From: Gammaproteobacteria bacterium
GTDB lineage: Bacteria > Pseudomonadota > Gammaproteobacteria > S144-34
Reading direction: 5' to 3'
DNA: 12,153 nucleotides
Assembly: GCA_015487895.1 (NCBI GenBank)
Contig: WFOW01000127.1
Span: 1-12,153, forward strand
The position numbers and the translations under genes were made by a program. The first letter of the stretch is position 1, and each line of letters opens with the position of its first letter. The notes under the pieces were generated by a model. The model did no database searches, had not been told where the DNA came from, and saw only the letters and a list, made by a program, of their open reading frames with translations. Positions 7,427 to 12,153 of the stretch are shown piece by piece.

Positions 7427-7609
7427 TCACCGCTCTCCCGGTGGTCGAAGCTTGTCTGGGAACCGAGCCCTGCCGGTGGAGCCCAGCCGGCCTCCCGGAC
7501 GGGGCGGCCGCTCCCCCTCGGCTTCCCTTGCCGGAAACCCTGATCGATCCGCTGCGCGGATCGAACCAAGGCGCTTCGCGACCATTCTGATCGCTTCCTG
7601 TATTGTCAT
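7427..7609 (-). CDS. Possible small ORF directly ahead of the anti-sigma gene
   Basis: A 60-codon frame starts at an ATG with GGAGG about 4-5 bases ahead and stops one base before the anti-sigma start (TGAcATG), the layout of translational coupling. The first 22 residues (MTIQEAIRMVAKRLGSIRAADR) could form an amphipathic helix; the rest is Arg/Pro/Gly rich, as chance frames in GC-rich DNA are. No homolog comes to mind. It may be a leader peptide or only an accident. Confidence 0.25.
   Translation of the reverse strand: MTIQEAIRMVAKRLGSIRAADRSGFPAREAEGERPPRPGGRLGSTGRARFPDKLRPPGER
7544..7564. repeat. Inverted repeat, 9-bp arms, 3-bp centre
   Basis: TCGATCCGC (7544-7552) and GCGGATCGA (7556-7564) pair perfectly around TGC. 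It lies about 120-140 bases ahead of the anti-sigma start. It could be an operator or a tight RNA hairpin; no regulator can be assigned. Confidence 0.5.
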
Positions 7610-7614
7610 GCGCC

Positions 7615-7628
7615 TCCATGCGCATGGA
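7615..7628. repeat. 14-bp perfect palindrome with adjacent repeat
   Basis: TCCATGCGCATGGA reads the same on both strands. CATGCGC also occurs at 7607-7613, ten bases (one helix turn) from the copy at 7617-7623 inside the palindrome. This is the layout of a protein-binding site. It overlaps the region just upstream of the possible small ORF. Confidence 0.45.
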
Positions 7629-7632
7629 CCGT

Positions 7633-7656
7633 CCCGCGGCCATCCCTGGCCGCGGG
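7633..7656 (-). repeat. Perfect hairpin 1 (9-bp stem, 6-base loop)
   Basis: CCCGCGGCC (7633-7641) pairs with GGCCGCGGG (7648-7656). It abuts hairpin 2 with no base between them. On the reverse strand it is the second of the two structures met by transcription coming from the sigma gene. No T-run follows in that direction. Confidence 0.6.
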
Positions 7657-7683
7657 GAAGCCCTGAAATTTATTCAGGGCTTC
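7657..7683 (-). terminator. Perfect hairpin 2 just after the sigma gene
   Basis: GAAGCCCTGAA (7657-7667) pairs with TTCAGGGCTTC (7673-7683) around a five-base AT loop, an 11-bp perfect stem. It begins four bases after the sigma stop codon on the reverse strand. There is no T-run, so it may be a partial terminator, an attenuator or an RNA 3'-end stabiliser that sets the sigma to anti-sigma ratio. The function is inferred. Confidence 0.5.
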
Positions 7684-7687
7684 CTGC

Positions 7688-8263
7688 CTATTTGACCCGC
7701 CGCATCACCGTTACCGTTCCCCGCGCCGCCCTGCGGCCCGCGCCGGGTCTTCCCTCCTCGAGGAGCATCCCCCTCAGCGCCCGGCGCGCCCGGCACAGCC
7801 GGCTCATCACCGTCCCCACGGGTATCCCCAGCGCCTCCGCCGCCTCGGCGTAGGAGTAGCCCTCCAGGTCGACCAGGGCGACCACCTCGCGCTGGGCTGG
7901 GGGGATGCGCATCATGGCCGCCCTGACCCGCTCGACCGTGGCCTCACGCTCGCACTCCCATTCCGGTGTCGCCGTCTCGGCATGGGAGTGCGGATGGATC
8001 TCCTCGGGCACCTCGCGTCCCGCCCGCCGCAGGTGGTCCCGCCAGCAGTTCGCCATGATGCGCACCACCCAGCGCTCCACCTGCTCCACGCCGCGGAGCT
8101 GGCCCGCCCCCTGCAGCGCCTTGGCCGCCGCCTGCTGCACCAGATCGTCCGCCAGGTACGGGTCGTTGCACCAGGCGAACGCGAGGCGGTAGAGCATCTC
8201 GCGGCGCTGCTCCAGGTGACGGCGCACGGCCCCTATCCGGCGCAGCCGCTCGATCGGCCCCAT
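7688..8263 (-). CDS. ECF-type RNA polymerase sigma factor
   Basis: The 191-residue product has the two domains of an extracytoplasmic-function sigma factor. Sigma region 2 spans about 20-82 (EMLYRLAFAWCNDPYLADDLVQ... and VERWVVRIMANCWRDHLRR, the -10 recognition part). Sigma region 4 spans about 118-167 (RIPPAQREVVALVDLEGYSY, then AEALGIPVGTVMSRLCRARRALR, the helix-turn-helix that reads the -35). Between them is a His/Glu-rich linker (HPHSHAET). The start at 8263 has AGGAGG eight bases ahead within a longer GGA repeat; longer upstream frames are not needed. Its own upstream region carries the same GGAATA-16-CGTC element as two other genes, so it is probably autoregulated. The adjacent DsrE-bearing anti-sigma factor is its likely partner. 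Confidence 0.95.
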   Translation of the reverse strand: MGPIERLRRIGAVRRHLEQRREMLYRLAFAWCNDPYLADDLVQQAAAKALQGAGQLRGVEQVERWVVRIMANCWRDHLRRAGREVPEEIHPHSHAETATPEWECEREATVERVRAAMMRIPPAQREVVALVDLEGYSYAEAAEALGIPVGTVMSRLCRARRALRGMLLEEGRPGAGRRAARGTVTVMRRVK

Positions 8264-8361
8264 TTCCCCCCTCCTCCTCCGGGCTTCTGCGTCCCCGTCG
8301 GGCTCCCGCTCCCTGCTGGCGCGGGACCCGGCAGGCCGGACCCTTCGACCTTCCGGGAATG

Positions 8362-8391
8362 TTAGGACGTGAGCAGCGCGGTTTCTATTCC
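8362..8391 (-). promoter_or_regulatory. ECF-type promoter of the sigma gene (autoregulatory)
   Basis: Read on the reverse strand: GGAATA (8391-8386), 16 bases, CGTC (8369-8366), followed by CTAA. The distance between the two elements is exactly that of the lipoprotein and DsrE promoters, while the spacer sequence differs. The likely start of transcription is about 8358, leaving a leader of some 95 bases before the sigma ATG. Confidence 0.7.
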
Positions 8392-8410
8392 CCCTCCGCG
8401 AGGCTGGCGA

Positions 8411-8460
8411 TGGTGCATCTTCCACCGGCTTCCTGGGGCACGGCGGTGCATGGTGCACCA
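8411..8460. repeat. GGTGCA repeat cluster with a 10-bp palindrome
   Basis: GGTGCA occurs at 8412-8417, 8445-8450 and 8452-8457. The last copy is inside the perfect palindrome TGGTGCACCA (8451-8460), and 8445-8459 also forms an inverted repeat around TGG. It lies between the two divergent ECF-type promoters and could bind a second regulator. Confidence 0.35.
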
Positions 8461-8612
8461 CCCTTCGCCGGACATCCCGGCGACCTTCCTGGAGGGACGC
8501 ATCCTTCCCGCCGTGCTCAGGAAAGGCGTGGGGCTTGCATGTGGGACGCCGCGACCCGTGCGCGCGGGATGCGGGATGTCGCGGGGCCGGCCGTCCCGCT
8601 GGCCGGCATGGC

Positions 8613-8644
8613 GGAATAAGCGGGCGCGGTCGTGCGTCTTTAGG
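8613..8644 (+). promoter_or_regulatory. ECF-type promoter of the DsrE-porin unit
   Basis: GGAATA (8613-8618), 16 bases, CGTCT (8635-8639), then TTAGG. It is 26/32 identical to the element at 6068-6099. The likely start of transcription is about 8646, giving a leader of about 86 bases before the DsrE ATG. Confidence 0.75.
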
Positions 8645-8731
8645 CAAGGCGCGCCGGAAGCGGACGGGCGTGCGGGCCCGCCGCGCGGCACGGGCGCGCC
8701 GCACAGGCACTGGGACGGAGGAGCGATTCCG

Positions 8732-9178
8732 ATGCTGAGAAGAAGACTGCTCGCGCTGGCGGCCGCCGCGGCCGCGGGGCTCGCCTGGTTCCAGCCGGCT
8801 CCGGCGGCGGAGGAGAAGCCCTTCGCCGACGTCAAGGTCGTCCTTCAGATCAGCGATCCGCAGCCCATGAAGCAGACGCTGGTGCTGAACGTCGCCAACA
8901 ACCTGCTGCGCCACTACGGCCCGGACAAGGTCGACATCGAGATCGTCGCCTTCGGGCCGGGGCTGCGGCTGCTGTTCGCCGACAACATCAACCGCGGCCG
9001 GATCAAGGGCCTCGCCGACAACGGCGTGCGTTTCGCGGCCTGCAACAACACCATGCGGAAGATGACCAAGAAGCTGGGGCGCGAGCCCGTGCTCGTGCCG
9101 CAGGCCACGCGGGTGAGCGCCGGCGTGGCGCGCATCATCGAGCTTGTGCAGAAGGGCTACATCCTGGTCAAGCCCTGA
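8732..9178 (+). CDS. Secreted DsrE-like protein
   Basis: The 148-residue product has a clear Sec signal peptide (MLRRRLLALAAAAAAGLAWF, cleavage after Ala25 or Ala26 in PAPAA) and then a DsrE/F-like domain to the end: KVVLQISD, VDIEIVAFGPGLRLLFAD, GVRFAACNNT with Cys104, LVPQATRVSAGVARIIELVQKGYILVKP. DsrE-fold proteins commonly transfer or bind sulfur through a cysteine and often form oligomers; most are cytoplasmic, but this one is exported. Its closest relative in the window is the extracytoplasmic half of the anti-sigma factor (6706-7425), with matching blocks and the same Cys. The start has GGAGGAG at 8717-8723, eight bases ahead. It is followed by the porin gene after 61 bases and shares the ECF-type promoter at 8613. 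The true substrate is unknown. Confidence 0.88.
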   Translation: MLRRRLLALAAAAAAGLAWFQPAPAAEEKPFADVKVVLQISDPQPMKQTLVLNVANNLLRHYGPDKVDIEIVAFGPGLRLLFADNINRGRIKGLADNGVRFAACNNTMRKMTKKLGREPVLVPQATRVSAGVARIIELVQKGYILVKP

Positions 9179-9239
9179 CGCGATCGGTGACCTGCGGACG
9201 AACAACGAAAACACGACCCGCATTACGGGAGGAGCAGAC

Positions 9240-10634
9240 ATGAAGGTGCAGACCAAGCGGACGGCCCTGGCCGCGGCCTGCGCGGCCTCGGCCTTGCTTG
9301 CGAGCGGTGAGGCGCTGGCGGTCAACTGGCTGAAGATGCAGGGCACCGAGCCCCCCGGCGCGGCGGCCCGCGCGCGTGTCTGGGGCTTCATCCAGCCCGA
9401 GTACCAGCAGACCAAGGGGACCAAGCTCAGGGCCGGCGGCTGGGCCGGGCAAAGGGCGATCTTCAACCAGGTCCGCCCCGACCTCAAGAGCGATTCCGGC
9501 TTCAACATCATCCGCGCCCGTCTCGGCGTGCGCGGCACCGGCTTCCCGCTCGACAGCAAGGTCAACTATTTCTTCCTCATGGAGGCCGGCAACAACGGCA
9601 TCACGCGCCAGGGCGGGGGCAGCGTCAAGATCACCGACGCCAGCGTCACCCTCAACCACATCAAGGGCCTGCGCATCCGGATCGGCCAGTTCAAGACGCC
9701 GGGCGCGGACGAAGGGCTGCGGGCCATCCACGTCTTCGACTACATCAACTTCACCAACGCCACCAACCAGCTCCTGCTGGAGCGCTTCTTCGACGGTGAC
9801 GGTTCCCAGGACGCACCGGGCCAGCCCGTCAACAGGCCGAATGGCCCCGTGAGCGCCTTCCGCGACGTCGGCATCCAGCTCTTCGACTGGTTCACGACCG
9901 GGAGCTGGGAGCACACCTATGCGGTGATGGTGGGCAACGGCAACGGCATCACCCGCGGGGACAACGACGACAACCGCGAGCTGTACCTGTACTGGGCCTC
10001 GGAGCTGCTCTTCCCCGGCGCGAGCCCCTTCCCCTCGGGCGCGCACCTGGCTCCGCCCTCGTGGTCGGCCGACCACCACGGCCCGCGCGGGGCGCGCTAC
10101 CAGGGGCTCAAGCTCTTCGCCTGGTACCAGGACGGCAAGCGCACGCTCACCAAGGAGAACCCGGGCGAGTACGACCGCACGCGCTGGGGCTTCGGCTTCA
10201 CCTACCGCAAGGGCAAGTGGCGCGGCGGTGCGGAGTACATCCGGGCCAAGGGCATGATCTTCAGCGGCACGGACGGCGGCGCCCTGCCCGGGGCTGCCAA
10301 CAACGCCGGGACAGCGGTGGCCGACTTCAACGTGGTGACGGACGGCAAGGCCGACGGCTGGTACGTCGACGTCGGGTACCTGGTGCACCCCACGGTCGAG
10401 CTCGATCTGCGCTACGACGTCCTCAACCGCAACACGCAGTCGGCGAGCCTGGAGCGCCAGTTCGAGACGTGGACGCTCGGGATGCAGTACTTCTTCAACA
10501 AGAAGAGCCGCCTCATCCTCAACTACGAGTTCCGCGACGCCGAGGCGCCGAACCTGCCCGGGACCCATCCGGCGAACAGGATCCTGTCTGGCATGGACGA
10601 CCGCCTGTCGGGGCAGCTCCTCATCATCTTCTGA
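9240..10634 (+). CDS. OprO/OprP-type porin (phosphate-selective porin family)
   Basis: The 464-residue product has a signal peptide (MKVQTKRTALAAACAASALLASGEALA, cut after Ala27) and a beta-barrel ending in Phe (GQLLIIF), as outer-membrane proteins do. Features of the O/P porin family (PF07396) include GFIQPEYQ, FNIIRARLGVRG, LRIRIGQFKTP, FRDVGIQLFDWF, TRWGFGFTYRKGKW, GWYVDVGYLVHPTVELDLRYD and GMQYFFNKKSRLILNYEFRD. Alternating aromatic/polar strands run through the length. The ATG at 9240 has GGGAGGAG at 9227-9234. The family is named for phosphate or polyphosphate channels, but specificity cannot be read from sequence, and other anions are possible. It lies 61 bases after the DsrE gene with no visible terminator between them, so it is probably co-transcribed under ECF control. 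A strong terminator follows. Confidence 0.88.
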   Translation: MKVQTKRTALAAACAASALLASGEALAVNWLKMQGTEPPGAAARARVWGFIQPEYQQTKGTKLRAGGWAGQRAIFNQVRPDLKSDSGFNIIRARLGVRGTGFPLDSKVNYFFLMEAGNNGITRQGGGSVKITDASVTLNHIKGLRIRIGQFKTPGADEGLRAIHVFDYINFTNATNQLLLERFFDGDGSQDAPGQPVNRPNGPVSAFRDVGIQLFDWFTTGSWEHTYAVMVGNGNGITRGDNDDNRELYLYWASELLFPGASPFPSGAHLAPPSWSADHHGPRGARYQGLKLFAWYQDGKRTLTKENPGEYDRTRWGFGFTYRKGKWRGGAEYIRAKGMIFSGTDGGALPGAANNAGTAVADFNVVTDGKADGWYVDVGYLVHPTVELDLRYDVLNRNTQSASLERQFETWTLGMQYFFNKKSRLILNYEFRDAEAPNLPGTHPANRILSGMDDRLSGQLLIIF

Positions 10635-10659
10635 GGCGAGACCCCTCCGCGATCGCGTG

Positions 10660-10686
10660 GCCCCGCCTTCCGGCGGGGCTTCTTTT
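10660..10686 (+). terminator. Intrinsic terminator after the porin gene
   Basis: GCCCCGCC (10660-10667) pairs perfectly with GGCGGGGC (10672-10679) around a four-base loop, followed by TTCTTTT. This is a classical rho-independent terminator. Its T-run ends one base before the left end of the insertion sequence. Confidence 0.9.
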
Positions 10687-10687
10687 G

Positions 10688-10715
10688 GGCTCTCATGCTG
10701 TTTTCGTGGGCAGGG
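10688..10715 (+). repeat. Left terminal inverted repeat of the ISL3 element
   Basis: The end begins GGCTCT and shares the core TTCGTGGG region with the right end: positions 1-6, 9-10, 13-15, 17-23 and 25-28 are identical. The transposase stop codon (10693-10695) lies inside this repeat. Confidence 0.85.
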
Positions 10716-11961
10716 TCTCGCGCCCCGGCAGCGGCGGGCAGAAGCCGCCGAGCTTGAGGAATGCGAGGCTGATGAACGCCTCTACGTTGCGGAAGCCGAA
10801 GGCGATGCGGTGCAGCAGCCGCAGCTGCGTGTTGCAGGCCTCGATGCGGGCGTTGGTCAGGCGGTGACGAAGGGTGGCCTCGATGCGTGCGCGGTGGCGG
10901 CGCACGGTGCGGGCAAGGGCGACGAAGGGCGCAAGGCGCGAGCGGCTGGCCCAGGCGAGCCAGCGCTCGAGCCGTGCGAGGCCGGCCTCCGGGGTGGGGG
11001 CCTGGAAGACCGAGCGCAGGGCCTCCTTGAGGAGGTAGGCGCGGTAGAGGGGGCGGTTGGTGCGGGCCAGCCCGGCCAGGCGCTCGCGCTCGGCCTCGGC
11101 GAGGCGCTCGGGGGCCTTCCAGAGGACCCATCGGGCGCGCTGCAGGTCGCGGGCCTCGGCGCGGTGGCCGCTGCGGCGCAGCCGCCGCCACAGCTCGCGG
11201 CGGACGGCATCGACGGCGCGCGTGGCCCATTGGACCACGTGGAAGGGGTCGAGGCAGACGGTCGCCTGCGGGGCGTAGGCGCGCACCACGGGGGCGATCC
11301 ACTCGGCCGCATCGGCGCTGACCAGCCGCAGCCGCCGGGCCCGCTCCGGGCCGAGGGCCTCGAAGAAGCCGGCCACGGCGGCGCGGTCGCGCCCCGGGGC
11401 CAGCCACACCAGCCGCCCGGTGTCATGGTCGACCACCACCGTCAGATAACGCTGCCCGCGCCGGTAGCTGAACTCGTCGATGCCGATGCGCCTCAGCCCC
11501 GCCAGCGGGTCACGCCCGGCCCGGGCCTCGGCCCCCACCCGCTCGACCATCGCCCCCACCGCACGCCAGCCGACGCGCATCAGCTCGCAGACGGCCGTGC
11601 GCGAGGTCCGCACCGCAAGCCAGGCGCACTGGTCCTCGAAGGCCTTTGTGTGCCGCGCCCCCGCGCGCGCCCACGGCACCTCGGCCACCACCACCCCGTG
11701 CTCCGGACAGCGCACCCGCACCGCCTCGGCCTCCAGCCAGACCCGCACCGTGCCCATGTCCAGCCCGCGCCAGCGCCGCCGCCCCCCGCCACGGTCATAG
11801 CCCGCACAGCGCCGACCGCACCGGCTGCAGCGCCGCCGCCCACGCCGCAGCGGCCGCACGGCGACCCGCAGCGCCTGCCCGGCCTCGTCGAAATCGACCT
11901 CCTCGACCACGACATCCTTGAGTCCCAGCAGCTTGCGCCATACTCTGCTCCTGGTCGCCAT
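10693..11961 (-). CDS. ISL3-family transposase
   Basis: The 422-residue product catalyses cut-and-paste movement of the element. An N-terminal zinc-binding part has CSRCGRRC (Cys45, Cys48, Cys52) and CPEH (Cys85, His88), followed by a helix-turn-helix region. The DDE catalytic core is complete: Asp162 in GIDEFSYRRGQRYLTVV, Asp238 in CLDPFHVVQW and Glu374 in NARIEACN. The C-terminal signature LHRIAFGFRNVEAFI is typical of the family. I take the ATG at 11961, preceded by a GGAGG-rich site, rather than the in-frame ATG at 12000. There are no internal stops or frameshifts, so the enzyme may be active. Confidence 0.93.
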   Translation of the reverse strand: MATRSRVWRKLLGLKDVVVEEVDFDEAGQALRVAVRPLRRGRRRCSRCGRRCAGYDRGGGRRRWRGLDMGTVRVWLEAEAVRVRCPEHGVVVAEVPWARAGARHTKAFEDQCAWLAVRTSRTAVCELMRVGWRAVGAMVERVGAEARAGRDPLAGLRRIGIDEFSYRRGQRYLTVVVDHDTGRLVWLAPGRDRAAVAGFFEALGPERARRLRLVSADAAEWIAPVVRAYAPQATVCLDPFHVVQWATRAVDAVRRELWRRLRRSGHRAEARDLQRARWVLWKAPERLAEAERERLAGLARTNRPLYRAYLLKEALRSVFQAPTPEAGLARLERWLAWASRSRLAPFVALARTVRRHRARIEATLRHRLTNARIEACNTQLRLLHRIAFGFRNVEAFISLAFLKLGGFCPPLPGRETLPTKTA

Positions 11962-12037
11962 CGCCTCCCTCCTCGAGCATCGATTCAGCTTTGGGTTCAC
12001 GCCGAATCATGCCCGGGAGGCGGGGCGACCTCCTACC

Positions 12038-12065
12038 CCCTACCCACGAGAACGACAGAAGAGCC
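12038..12065 (-). repeat. Right terminal inverted repeat of the ISL3 element
   Basis: Read inward on the reverse strand it starts GGCTCTTCTGTCG and carries TCGTGGGTAGGG, matching the left end in 22 of 28 positions. The transposase start lies 76 bases inside it. Confidence 0.85.
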
Positions 12066-12093
12066 AGATTGACCATAGCTCAGCGGAGCGGGC

Positions 12094-12153
12094 TTGCGCG
12101 TCGCTGCGGTGGTGCTCGCCGCGCTCCACTATCTCGCAGCGTACGTGGCGCTC
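12094..12153 (+). CDS. Possible 5' end of a membrane protein gene
   Basis: A frame opens at TTG (12094) with GGAG at 12085-12088, five bases ahead, and runs to the window edge. The 20 visible residues, (M)RVAAVVLAALHYLAAYVAL, look like a first membrane helix. An upstream stop (12076-12078) limits the frame. With only 20 codons this is a weak call. Confidence 0.3.
   Translation, partial: MRVAAVVLAALHYLAAYVAL

Larger units (their letters stand above)
8264..8731. other. 468-bp divergent control region (sigma / DsrE)
   Basis: This non-coding interval separates the sigma gene (reverse) from the secreted DsrE gene (forward). It holds two copies of the GGAATA-CGTC element in opposite orientation, a cluster of GGTGCA repeats at 8411-8460, and GC-rich leader DNA with two GGCGCGCC sites near 8647-8654 and 8692-8699 that could pair in the DsrE mRNA leader. 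Short open frames across it have no gene-like composition or ribosome-binding site. I see no RNA gene that I can name. Confidence 0.6.
10688..12065 (-). mobile_element. ISL3-family insertion sequence, complete
   Basis: A 1378-bp element bounded by imperfect terminal inverted repeats (22 of 28 positions match) and holding one intact ISL3 transposase on the reverse strand. The length is normal for ISL3. ISL3 elements usually duplicate 8 bp of target; here the flanks are TTCTTTTG on the left and AGATTGAC on the right, which do not match. The element lies directly behind the porin terminator. Confidence 0.88.

Noticed and set aside
8359..8619. 86-codon forward frame in the divergent region
   Set aside because: No ribosome-binding site, no family resemblance, and it overlaps the sigma promoter and ends just before the DsrE -10 element.
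7688..9565. 625-codon reverse frame extending the sigma factor upstream
   Set aside because: The extra N-terminus crosses the DsrE gene and both ECF promoters; the sigma factor is complete from 8263 with a good ribosome-binding site.
9168..10568. 466-codon reverse frame across the porin gene
   Set aside because: Shadow of the porin, which has a signal peptide, ribosome-binding site and terminator.
10857..11426. Long open frames on both strands over the transposase
   Set aside because: Overlap frames of an intact ISL3 transposase with a complete DDE triad; no independent evidence.
1..12153. CRISPR arrays, tRNA or rRNA genes
   Set aside because: No regularly spaced direct repeats and no tRNA- or rRNA-like sequence were seen on reading through the window.

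Overview
The window is a very GC-rich stretch of bacterial chromosome. The gene content fits a high-GC gammaproteobacterium: oxygen-independent ubiquinone genes ubiT/U/V, a CopA-type Cu(I) ATPase with a CueR-like promoter, and outer-membrane proteins. A sulfur-metabolising, facultatively anaerobic Chromatiales-like organism would suit the DsrE proteins, but this placement is an inference and no species can be named.

Left part (1-3180): the 3' end of a TIGR01212/YhcC-type radical SAM gene overlaps ubiU by four bases, and ubiU is followed by ubiV. ubiT converges on ubiV from the other strand with a 3-base gap. All eight cysteines expected to hold the UbiU and UbiV iron-sulfur clusters are present at the expected spacing. 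Between ubiT and the next gene lies an 8/10 match to the FNR/ANR box.

Copper part (3181-5899): a promoter with the MerR/CueR layout (19-bp spacer) leads directly into a copA gene that appears to be leaderless. copA overlaps a small membrane-anchored cupredoxin-like gene (ATGA overlap).

Central part (5900-10687), the most interesting region: a PEGA/SHOCT lipoprotein, an ECF sigma factor, a membrane anti-sigma factor whose extracytoplasmic half is a DsrE-like domain, a secreted DsrE-like protein homologous to that domain, and an OprO/P-type porin. Three promoters share a GGAATA - 16 bp - CGTC motif with identical spacing. They lie before the lipoprotein, before the sigma factor (reverse strand) and before the secreted DsrE/porin pair. 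This looks like a self-contained, autoregulated envelope-stress or sulfur-stress regulon. The anti-sigma factor may sense through a DsrE fold, and one regulon product carries the same fold into the same compartment. The sigma and anti-sigma genes are unusually far apart (262 bp), and the gap holds two abutting perfect hairpins, two further palindromes and a possible small ORF.

Right part (10688-12153): a complete ISL3-family insertion sequence with 22/28-matching terminal inverted repeats sits immediately after the porin terminator and has no visible target duplication. The last 88 bases may hold the start of a membrane protein gene.
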